A DNA stretch of 64,000 bases from positions 89,032 through 153,031 of the forward strand of contig JAEXDQ010000007.1 of NCBI GenBank assembly GCA_023401595.1. Reading direction: 5' to 3'. The notes beneath the pieces were generated by a model. The model was not told the DNA's origin, made no database searches, and saw nothing but the letters and a program-made list of their open reading frames with translations. The stretch's first letter is position 1. Each line of letters starts with the position of its first letter. The translations under genes and the position numbers were made by a program. Below are positions 46,414 through 53,662 of the stretch, one piece after another. The DNA comes from Spirochaetota bacterium (GTDB taxonomy: Bacteria; Spirochaetota; Spirochaetia; Sphaerochaetales; Sphaerochaetaceae).

Positions 46414-47309
46414 TGATAGTGTACCACCTTCTTTTCAAGGATGAACTGGATGCGTGTGATGCCGAATATCAGCAGGAACAGGAAGATCGCCTGGATGCAC
46501 GCGGTCTCGAACCTGCCGTTGATCATCGCGTTCTTGTAGATCGAGTAGATGAGGGTCATCGTCGAGTTGACCGGTCCGCCGCTGGTCAGGAGCTTGATCT
46601 GCGCAAAACTCTTGAAGGAGCTGTTGATGTTCAGGAACAGGACGAAGAAAATCTGAGGGGACGCCACCGGGACCAACACGTGCCGCACCCTCTGCCATGC
46701 GTTCGCTCCGTCGAGTATGGAGCTTTCAAGCAGTTCCTCCGGCACGTTCCTGAACCCTACCAGAAGGAATATGAAGCTCGATCCTATGTGCATCCAGACC
46801 GTGACGAGGCACACTACCCAGATCGCGTAGTCCACGTTTTGCAGCCATGCTATGTTCTGGCCGAGGACGCTGTTGAGCAATCCGTTCTTCTGTCTGAAGA
46901 TAAACACGAAGATCGCGGCGGCTGGAGACGATGCGATAGCCATCGGCAGCGCGTACATCGTCTGGTATATCTTTCCTCCCGGCGTGGGAGCTGTGGCGAG
47001 CAATGCGAAGACCATGGCAATGAAGAACGTTCCGCAGAGGTTGATCGCCGCGACCTTGAGCGTCACGACGAGAACGTCCCAGAATTCTTTCTTCGCCAGT
47101 ACCCGCTGCCACATCTGCAAGCCGACGAACTTGGTCGGGTTCCCATACTTGTTCGTCAATGTGAACGAAAGGACGAACGTTCTGATGAACGGGTAGATCG
47201 TGAACATTCCGAACAGTATGATCGCCGGCGCGATGAACAGGTATGGAAGCAGCGGGATTTTCTTCCGTTTGTTGAGGACGACTTGGTCTTGTCTTTTCAC
47301 TAATGCCAT
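46410..47309 (-). CDS. ABC sugar transporter permease (MalF/UgpA type), copy 1
   Basis: 299 aa and intact. Basic N-terminus, then PYLFIAPAIILFGMFTIYPF as the first helix, and the EAA loop VPEELLESSILDGANAWQRV. It is the reference for the interrupted paralogue at 39809. First gene of a six-gene operon (permease, permease, binding protein, MBL lipoprotein, NPP, GDPD) controlled by the operator pair at 47371 and 47477. Confidence 0.93.
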   Translation of the reverse strand: MALVKRQDQVVLNKRKKIPLLPYLFIAPAIILFGMFTIYPFIRTFVLSFTLTNKYGNPTKFVGLQMWQRVLAKKEFWDVLVVTLKVAAINLCGTFFIAMVFALLATAPTPGGKIYQTMYALPMAIASSPAAAIFVFIFRQKNGLLNSVLGQNIAWLQNVDYAIWVVCLVTVWMHIGSSFIFLLVGFRNVPEELLESSILDGANAWQRVRHVLVPVASPQIFFVLFLNINSSFKSFAQIKLLTSGGPVNSTMTLIYSIYKNAMINGRFETACIQAIFLFLLIFGITRIQFILEKKVVHYQ

Positions 47310-47370
47310 CAGACGCTCCTGAAACAGTATCCAATACTGATTGGTAAATGTATTAACAATGTAAATTTTA

Positions 47371-47380
47371 TGTAATTACA
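47371..47380. promoter_or_regulatory. LacI-type operator O3a
   Basis: TGTAATTACA in TTATGTAATTACAGTA, downstream of the predicted start of the transporter operon and 106 bp from the site at 47477. Confidence 0.72.
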
Positions 47381-47404
47381 GTAAAAAACACTGTGATATA
47401 ACAT

Positions 47405-47432
47405 ATATTATCACATTAATTCGTCCCGTCAA
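47405..47432 (-). promoter_or_regulatory. Promoter of the first CUT1 transporter operon
   Basis: On the minus strand TTGACG (47432-47427), 16-nt spacer, TAATAT (47410-47405), between the two operators. The -10 box is weak. Confidence 0.5.
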
Positions 47433-47476
47433 CCAAAAAAAATACTGCGACACAACAATAATTATAAACATTTTAT

Positions 47477-47486
47477 TGTAATTACA
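47477..47486. promoter_or_regulatory. LacI-type operator O3b
   Basis: TGTAATTACA in ATTGTAATTACATT, placed 8 bp upstream of the -35 box of the lacI-type gene and upstream of the divergent transporter promoter. It can therefore control both directions. Confidence 0.75.
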
Positions 47487-47494
47487 TTATTTTT

Positions 47495-47523
47495 TTGACA
47501 TGTGATTGATTTCTGCTTATAAT
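47495..47523 (+). promoter_or_regulatory. Consensus sigma70 promoter of the LacI-family gene
   Basis: TTGACA (47495-47500), exactly 17 nt, TATAAT (47518-47523): a full match to the consensus in both boxes. Confidence 0.85.
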
Positions 47524-47559
47524 GAATAAACGAATATCGGAATGCAAGGGTGGTTTTCA

Positions 47560-48591
47560 ATGACCTTAACTGAATTGTCCAAGAAGATCGGTGTGTCTAC
47601 CGCTACTATCTCACGAGTCATCAACAACGAGAACAATGTCTCGGAAGAGACCAAGAAAATGGTTGAGGATGCGATCAAGGCGCATGACTATCAATACAAG
47701 CAACGGAAAAGGACGGGGATCTGCAAGAACGCCGACACCGTCCTGATCATAGCGGGGCAGATTACCAATCCGATCACTTTGCAATATGTGGACGGCATCC
47801 GGGAAACGCTTGAACCTGAAAAGAAGATGGTCTTCATCGCGGTCAGCGACTACTCGGAGGAGAAAGAGCTGGAATATCTCCGCTACGCCAAAGAAACGGG
47901 GATAGCCGGCATCTTCATGCTCAATATCATGGAGAGCGATCAGATGGTGCGGTTGCTCAAAAGCCTTGCCGTACCCGTGATCTTGGTGAACCGCTATCTG
48001 CGTTCGATGGACACCGACCTGGTTACGATTGACAACTACCGTTGCGGCTACATGTCCACGCGATACCTGATAGACCAGGGGCACAGGCACATAGCCAACC
48101 TCGCGGGTCCTGTGAATACGTCCATCACCTGCCAGAACCGGACGCAGGGCTATCTGGACGCGATGCACGGGGCCGGCCTGTCGATCGGGGACGACAGTAT
48201 CTTCTATGGTGACCGTTCCTATCAAAGCGGCTATGATTTCGGTGAGAAAGTCGCCCGCATGAAGCCTGAGGAACGTTTTACCGGTATCTATTGTATCAGC
48301 GGAAAGATGGCCGACGGTCTGGCCGACGCCCTGAAAGCCAACGGCCTGTCGATTCCCAACGACATCAGCTTGATCTGCAACGACGACTCCAACCGGGAGT
48401 ATGTCCGTAAAGAGAAGATCACCTGCGTAGAACCCAATCATCATTCGATCGGCGTCGCGGCGGGGGAGCTGTTTCTGGACAGGATGAAGAACCCGGACGC
48501 CTCGCCCAAACGGATCGTCTATCCGCCGGTTCTTTCCGATTACGGCAGCGTGAAGAAGCTGGGTATGGAGAGGGATGAAAGCGATGATTGA
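47560..48591 (+). CDS. LacI-family transcriptional regulator of the phosphodiester/sugar regulon
   Basis: 343 aa from the ATG at 47560, served by AAGGGTGG; an upstream ATG at 47542 would add six residues before the usual LacI start. The N-terminal HTH and hinge read LTELSKKIGVSTATISRVIN and NNVSEETKKMVEDAI; the rest is a periplasmic-binding-protein-like effector domain ending with IVYPPVLSDYGSV. Operators TGTAATTACA lie next to its own promoter and at three leftward operons in the window, so it most likely controls all of them. The inducer is presumably a breakdown product of the transported compound. Confidence 0.92.
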   Translation: MTLTELSKKIGVSTATISRVINNENNVSEETKKMVEDAIKAHDYQYKQRKRTGICKNADTVLIIAGQITNPITLQYVDGIRETLEPEKKMVFIAVSDYSEEKELEYLRYAKETGIAGIFMLNIMESDQMVRLLKSLAVPVILVNRYLRSMDTDLVTIDNYRCGYMSTRYLIDQGHRHIANLAGPVNTSITCQNRTQGYLDAMHGAGLSIGDDSIFYGDRSYQSGYDFGEKVARMKPEERFTGIYCISGKMADGLADALKANGLSIPNDISLICNDDSNREYVRKEKITCVEPNHHSIGVAAGELFLDRMKNPDASPKRIVYPPVLSDYGSVKKLGMERDESDD

Positions 48592-48749
48592 TTCTGATAG
48601 GGCGGCCGCACCCGTGAGGGGCCGTTCTATCTGATTGGGATTCCCTTCCTTTCGTGCCTCGGGGAGGGGCCTGCCCGCCGCATATTCTTGTCCATGCTAC
48701 AGGCCTTGGAAGTATGTCCCATATCTCTCTTGCGCGATTCGGAGGCCCA

Positions 48750-49895
48750 TCAGGACCAGAAGTCGAAATCTTCGTTGCACAGCGCGATCGTCTCCCGTTG
48801 GTCGCCGCATCTGATGCGTCCCCGACATAATACAGAGAACAACTGACGGACATTGCCCGGCCAGTCGTATCCGAGGAGCAGGTCAAGGCTGTCCGCCGCA
48901 AGCCTCCTCGTCTCCCCTTGCCGCTTGAAGTAATACGCCGTCAGTTCTGGAATGTCTTCCTTGTGTTCCCGAAGCGGCGGCATCTGTATCACGAATTCAT
49001 TGATGCGGTACAGGAAATCTTTTCTCAGCTGGTTGCTCTTCGCCAGCTCCGCCAAAGGCTCATTCGCCGCCGTAACGAGACGGAACGAAGCTTGTTGGAG
49101 TTGTGAGGACCCCAATGGACGATACTCCCCTGTCTCCAGCAATCTCAAAAGCTTTGCCTGTGTCGATGGATGCAGGTTCTCTATTTCATCCAGGAACAAC
49201 AAGCCCCGATGCGCGGCTGCTATCAAGCCCGGACGGTTTTCGTATGCGTCGGTGAAAGCCCCCCTCTTGTGCCCGAACAATGTTGTCTCGACCAAGGCTC
49301 CCTCCAGGATTGAACAGTTTTCCGTAATGAACGCACCGCTTGGCTTTCCCGATTCATACAGCGCCTTCGCCGCCATCTCCTTGCCCGTTCCGGTCTCCCC
49401 TGAGATGTGCACGGCGCATCGTTGCCGCCCGAGCCGACGGATGGTTTCCCGTACCTCGCGCATCTGGGTGCTGGAACCTATAAGCGTTCTCATATGGTAT
49501 TCTGGAGATGTTTCTTGAACGATGTCCTTGTTTTCGCATTTTCCAGCTGAATCCGTCCTGAACAGTACGTTTCGGAACTCCGAATCGGAAAAAGGCTTTG
49601 CGACCAATGTAACGTTCCCATAAGATACCGGTGTATGGACCGTTGATCTTTCCGCTTTTCTGAACAGCTGTATGATAGGTTTCTGTATCTGCTTTTCGGC
49701 CAGGTGATACAGCAGCTCGGCCTGTGTTCCGTCCATGATCTTGTCGTCGATGATAATGCAGGTCTCCGGGTGACTCAACGGAGCGGGAGAGGCCAATACG
49801 TCGGAAATCCTACTCGCCGTTTTGCAGGGCCGGGGCAGCAGCTTGTTGATGCGGGTACGGAGATGAGTGTCAGATGAAACCAAAAGATAGCTCAT
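48750..49895 (-). CDS. Sigma54-activator-type AAA+ protein without DNA-binding domain
   Basis: 381 aa. Residues 1-115 form a degenerate receiver-like domain (IIIDDKIMDG with possible acceptor Asp at 50/51, VAKPF with Lys100). The AAA+ domain has Walker A GETGTGKE (166-173), GHKRGAFTDA (loop at 212-217) and Walker B GLLFLDEIEN. The sigma54-contact loop is GAFTDA instead of GAFTGA. The protein ends soon after WPGNVRQLFSVL and lacks the C-terminal Fis-type HTH of NtrC proteins. It may act from solution, act through a partner or be degenerate. A single gene with no kinase beside it. Confidence 0.82.
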   Translation of the reverse strand: MSYLLVSSDTHLRTRINKLLPRPCKTASRISDVLASPAPLSHPETCIIIDDKIMDGTQAELLYHLAEKQIQKPIIQLFRKAERSTVHTPVSYGNVTLVAKPFSDSEFRNVLFRTDSAGKCENKDIVQETSPEYHMRTLIGSSTQMREVRETIRRLGRQRCAVHISGETGTGKEMAAKALYESGKPSGAFITENCSILEGALVETTLFGHKRGAFTDAYENRPGLIAAAHRGLLFLDEIENLHPSTQAKLLRLLETGEYRPLGSSQLQQASFRLVTAANEPLAELAKSNQLRKDFLYRINEFVIQMPPLREHKEDIPELTAYYFKRQGETRRLAADSLDLLLGYDWPGNVRQLFSVLCRGRIRCGDQRETIALCNEDFDFWS

Positions 49896-50238
49896 GCGTA
49901 GCCTTCCTTGGGTGATGATGGGCTTTGGAAAGGCTTTTGCTGTAGCGTAGTACGATACGACTATAGAATATCTTTTCCGGAACGCTACTCCTCTATTGAG
50001 AGGAAAGGGCCGTCCGCTCAGCCTCAGCCCCGAAGCATGGATGGTCAGAAATGGAAGGAGCTTGCGCCCGGCATGGAAAGTACGGACAGCGCACGATTGA
50101 AGGAATATGCGGAAAAAACCCTACGGTGAGTCTGGACAGGGGGTTTTCGTATATCGTTTGTCATGACAAAAGGGGGAAGGACGACTACCTTACCGACTGT
50201 TCTGACGATTCCAGAGGTCGCCTGTCGTTCAAGCCCCC
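49896..50238. other. Non-coding stretch before the AAA+ gene
   Basis: No supported gene. The open frames lack start signals and recognisable products. It holds the upstream region of the sigma54-activator-like gene and the 3' side of rsmE; no clear terminator was found. Confidence 0.4.
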
Positions 50239-51036
50239 TCATGTCTCAGTCATCAAAGTCTGGACTGCGGCCAGGGCGTAGACCGAGGCGGTTTCGGCCC
50301 GCAGTATGTTGGTTTTGAGTAACACGGCACGGAAACCGGCCTGTTCCAGCAACGCGGTCTCTTCCGGCGCGAGTCCCCCTTCGGGGCCGATCACCACTGC
50401 TACAGGCGCGTCCTGCCCTTGTTCAAGACGGTATCTCCGAACTACGGAAGTCAGGTCCTCCTGTCCGTCGATATTGCTCTGATGGAAGAACAACCCCAAT
50501 CCCCTCGCTTCCCAATAGGAAGGAATCCCTGAGAAGGGAATCGGTTGCGCCACTGAAGTAGGAATCCTGGAACCGCTTTGCTGGACGGCTTCCTTGACCA
50601 TGGCGGCGAGCCGTTGTGTACGGCCCTCGATGCTGTCCTGCCTCTTGTTCGACATGTCCACGACACAAAATCTGCTTTGGACGGGAATGATCTCCCATGT
50701 GCCGAGTTCGGTAGCCTGCCTGACGATCTGTTCAAGCTTCTTGCCCTTGCAAAGGCATTGGAACAGATACAGCTTGGGGAGGGGGCCCCTGTAGTCGGGT
50801 AAGGAGTCCGTCGTTTCCACCGGGTCCTCGTCCTCCGTCGGCTCGCACCTCAGGAGGCATGACCCACGATCCACTTTGAGCAGGGTAAGATCCCAGAAGC
50901 CGCCAGAGCCATCCCTTCCCGCGAACCGTTGCCCTTGTTTCAGCCGGAGCACACGGGTGAGGTATTGTGCCTCCTTCCCTGAAAGCTCCAGCGTCTTTTG
51001 TCCTGAAAAGGAGGGTGGCAGGAGGTATAGACGCAT
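50239..51036 (-). CDS. rsmE: 16S rRNA (uracil1498-N3)-methyltransferase
   Basis: 265 aa. N-terminal PUA-like part (YLTRVLRLKQGQRFAGRDG) followed by a SPOUT knot domain: EQIVRQATELGTWEIIPV, AVQQSGSR, VVIGPEGGLAPEE and ILRAETASVYAL. RsmE uses S-adenosylmethionine to methylate U1498 in the ribosomal decoding region. The start lies 1 nt after the stop of the protease gene, so it is probably translated from the same message. Confidence 0.94.
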   Translation of the reverse strand: MRLYLLPPSFSGQKTLELSGKEAQYLTRVLRLKQGQRFAGRDGSGGFWDLTLLKVDRGSCLLRCEPTEDEDPVETTDSLPDYRGPLPKLYLFQCLCKGKKLEQIVRQATELGTWEIIPVQSRFCVVDMSNKRQDSIEGRTQRLAAMVKEAVQQSGSRIPTSVAQPIPFSGIPSYWEARGLGLFFHQSNIDGQEDLTSVVRRYRLEQGQDAPVAVVIGPEGGLAPEETALLEQAGFRAVLLKTNILRAETASVYALAAVQTLMTET

Positions 51037-51037
51037 A

Positions 51038-52498
51038 TCAGATTCCAGTCTTCAGATATTCGAGCGCCCGTCTGAGCTGGAGGTCGTAGACGGGATCGGC
51101 GACCGGCCTGTCGTCGTAGTCCATCCTGGCCAGGTATTCGTTCCGCATCAACAAAGACATGATGTACGCATCCAGTCCATAGTCGGAATATTCCTTGACG
51201 AACAGCTGGATGTTGTCATCGGAGTATTCGGGATGCTCGTCGGCGAATTTATAGACTACCTGATCCGCCATGAGCTTCTCGAACGCCGGTAGCTGCTCCT
51301 CCGGGATTTCTGGATCCTCCACGAAGATGTGAGGTTCAATACCGACCTTATGGATATCCTCGCCGTTGGGCAGGAGGTATTTCGCGTCCGTCACCTGTAC
51401 GACCCCGCCTGCGAAGGGAACCGCGATCTGTGTGATGCCCTTTCCATATGTGGTCGTACCGATCAGCGTCGCCCTGTCGTCCCCCTTGAGGATTCCCGCG
51501 AGAATTTCGGAAGAAGACGCTGAACCTTTGTTCACGAGGACCACCATCGGGAGATCCTGGTCGACTTTGGTACTGTCGCTGGCTATGTACCGCACATCCC
51601 CGATATTGTTCTTGTGGGTGATGGTGATCAACGGACGGTCGTTGATGAACATGTCGGCAATCGACAAGGCGGAATCGATAATGCCCCCGCCGTTGTTCCT
51701 GAGGTCGATGATGATGCCCTTCACCCCCTCTTCATTGAAGGAATCTATGGCTTTGGAGGCTTGCTGGGCGGTCTTGTTGGTGAATTCGTAGATACGCAGA
51801 TAGCCATAGTCACCTTCGAGGATCCCGTTTTCCGTCGTCGGGGTGCTGATCACCTCCCGTCTGAGGGTCAGGTCGAAGACGCTGCCGCCTCTGTGGACCG
51901 TGACCGTCACGGTGGTTCCCGGCGTTCCTTTGAGCGCTTTCGAACTTTCCGTCGCGGTCATGTCTTCCACCGGTTCCCCGTCGATATGGCTGATCAGATC
52001 CCCTGAACGAAGTCCCGCGCGCTCGGCGGGCGCTCCCGGGAATGGCGAAATGATCTTGACCATCCAGGTCTCCGGATCCTCAGGATCCTTTCTGTCCGGT
52101 GAGTATTTCGTCAGATACGTTCCTACTCCGCCGTAGGTGCCGCTGGTCTCCGACAGGAAATCTTCAGCGTATTCGCTGGTGATATAATATGAGAAGTCGT
52201 CATCCAGGGAATCGAGCAACGCCTTGGCCATGCTGTCGAACGCTTTCTGCCTGTCTATGTCGTAGAGGTACTGGCTGTCCACGTACCGGTACAGTCGTTC
52301 CAACGTCGCGATATCCTCGCTGATACTGTCTCCCGCGGGAATCGGCTGGGCGCCGGCCGAGGCCGTTACGTTGTTGGTCAGGAAAGCCGGTATGGCAAGG
52401 CCGGTCGTTTGCTCCGAGCTGCCTCCGGCGGACAAGGGGGACAGGGCCGCCAGACAGAAGGAGACGCAGATGAGCCATTTGATCCATCGCTGTTTCAT
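51038..52498 (-). CDS. C-terminal processing protease, S41 family
   Basis: 486 aa. Signal peptide WLICVSFCLAALSPLSAGGS, then the S41 N-terminal part (YRYVDSQYLYDIDRQKAFDS), a PDZ domain (SPFPGAPAERAGLRSGDLIS) and a serine-lysine protease domain: IIDLRNNGGGIIDSALSI, catalytic Ser in NKGSASSSEILAG and Lys in TYGKGITQ. Such periplasmic enzymes trim C-termini of exported proteins. The start has no Shine-Dalgarno; TACTAT ends 7 nt before it. Divergent from lgt. Confidence 0.92.
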   Translation of the reverse strand: MKQRWIKWLICVSFCLAALSPLSAGGSSEQTTGLAIPAFLTNNVTASAGAQPIPAGDSISEDIATLERLYRYVDSQYLYDIDRQKAFDSMAKALLDSLDDDFSYYITSEYAEDFLSETSGTYGGVGTYLTKYSPDRKDPEDPETWMVKIISPFPGAPAERAGLRSGDLISHIDGEPVEDMTATESSKALKGTPGTTVTVTVHRGGSVFDLTLRREVISTPTTENGILEGDYGYLRIYEFTNKTAQQASKAIDSFNEEGVKGIIIDLRNNGGGIIDSALSIADMFINDRPLITITHKNNIGDVRYIASDSTKVDQDLPMVVLVNKGSASSSEILAGILKGDDRATLIGTTTYGKGITQIAVPFAGGVVQVTDAKYLLPNGEDIHKVGIEPHIFVEDPEIPEEQLPAFEKLMADQVVYKFADEHPEYSDDNIQLFVKEYSDYGLDAYIMSLLMRNEYLARMDYDDRPVADPVYDLQLRRALEYLKTGI

Positions 52499-52600
52499 GC
52501 GACCAATAGTACTGAAAAAACGATGTGTTGACCACTATCCGACCGACAGGAGTTTTCACAAAAGCGATTTTTTCAAATCAGAAGCGCCCGCGCGTATGTA

Positions 52601-52629
52601 TTGACCATGCCACAGTTGGCGATTACACT
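52601..52629 (+). promoter_or_regulatory. Candidate leaderless promoter of lgt
   Basis: TTGACC (52601-52606), 17-nt spacer, TACACT (52624-52629); the ATG at 52636 begins 7 nt after the -10 box, which is where transcription should begin. No Shine-Dalgarno is present. Confidence 0.6.
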
Positions 52630-52635
52630 TTGCAC

Positions 52636-53661
52636 ATGTCGCTTTTTATCAACTTTCCCACTTGGATTTCTCCAGAAATCATCCCCGGTTTTCCTGTCCG
52701 ATGGTACGGCCTCATGTATATCGTGGCGTTTTTCATTACATATATGCTGTTCAGATATCAGGCCGTGCGAGGGGAGATCGAAATAGACAAGGATGATTCT
52801 TTGAGTCTGTTCCTCTGGACCATCGGCGGACTGCTGGTCGGAGCCCGCTTGTTCTCCGTCCTGTTCTACGACGGGACATCCTATTACTGGACCCATCCGT
52901 GGATGATATTCTGGCCGTGGCGCGACGGTCGGTTCGTCGGCTTGCCCGGAATGAGCTATCATGGCGGTTTGGTCGGCGCGATCGTCGGCGCATGGATTTT
53001 CTGTCGTGTACACAGGAAGTCCTTCTTTACCATGGCGGACGCTTTGGTCGCGGGAATCCCGCTAGGATATACCTTCGGCCGATTGGGTAACTTCATCAAC
53101 GGCGAATTGTGGGGAAGGGTCACGACGAAGAGCTGGGGAATCGTGTTTCCCGATGCGCCGAGGTTCTCCACAAGCTATCAATGGGTGAGGGATATCGCCG
53201 ACCAGCTTGGAATCTCCTATGCGCAGGGCATGTCGTTGAACCTTCCCCGGCATCCCTCCCAGCTGTATGAAGCGTTGTTCGAAGGCGTATTGCTCTGGTG
53301 CGTCCTCTGGTTCCTGCTGCGGCCTCTCCGGGAAAAGAGGTTTCCCGGATTCCTGCTCAGCTGCTACCTAATCGGGTACGGGCTCGTCCGCTTCGTGATA
53401 GAGTATTTCCGTGAACCGGACAATAACCTTGGCTTTATCATCGCGTTGGGAAAGGAGACGGAACCGCTTGCGTTGTTCCGGTCGTTCTTGAATATATCCA
53501 TGGGACAGATATTCTGTCTGATGATGATCCTTGGCGGTGCGATACTGTATTTCGTTCAAAGGCACCGAAGTCCGTCGGCTCCGTTAGGGAAAGTCTCGGC
53601 GGCGGAACATATCGTCGGCAATAAGAAGAATCGGAAAAATACAACGAAGAGAGGTCATTGA
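52636..53661 (+). CDS. lgt: Prolipoprotein diacylglyceryl transferase
   Basis: 341 aa from the ATG at 52636, where homologues start (MSLFINFPTWISPEIIPGFP, VRWYGLMYI). Conserved SYHGGLVGAIVG and the Lgt signature FGRLGNFINGELWGR identify it. About seven membrane helices. Lgt transfers diacylglycerol from phosphatidylglycerol to the lipobox Cys, the first step of lipoprotein maturation; the MBL lipoprotein at 43048 would be a substrate. The aminopeptidase gene follows immediately (1 nt gap). Confidence 0.95.
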   Translation: MSLFINFPTWISPEIIPGFPVRWYGLMYIVAFFITYMLFRYQAVRGEIEIDKDDSLSLFLWTIGGLLVGARLFSVLFYDGTSYYWTHPWMIFWPWRDGRFVGLPGMSYHGGLVGAIVGAWIFCRVHRKSFFTMADALVAGIPLGYTFGRLGNFINGELWGRVTTKSWGIVFPDAPRFSTSYQWVRDIADQLGISYAQGMSLNLPRHPSQLYEALFEGVLLWCVLWFLLRPLREKRFPGFLLSCYLIGYGLVRFVIEYFREPDNNLGFIIALGKETEPLALFRSFLNISMGQIFCLMMILGGAILYFVQRHRSPSAPLGKVSAAEHIVGNKKNRKNTTKRGH

Positions 53662-53662
53662 C

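Noticed and set aside
50051..50281. 76-codon plus-strand ORF before rsmE
   Set aside because: No ribosome-binding site, odd composition and partial overlap with the rsmE 3' end.
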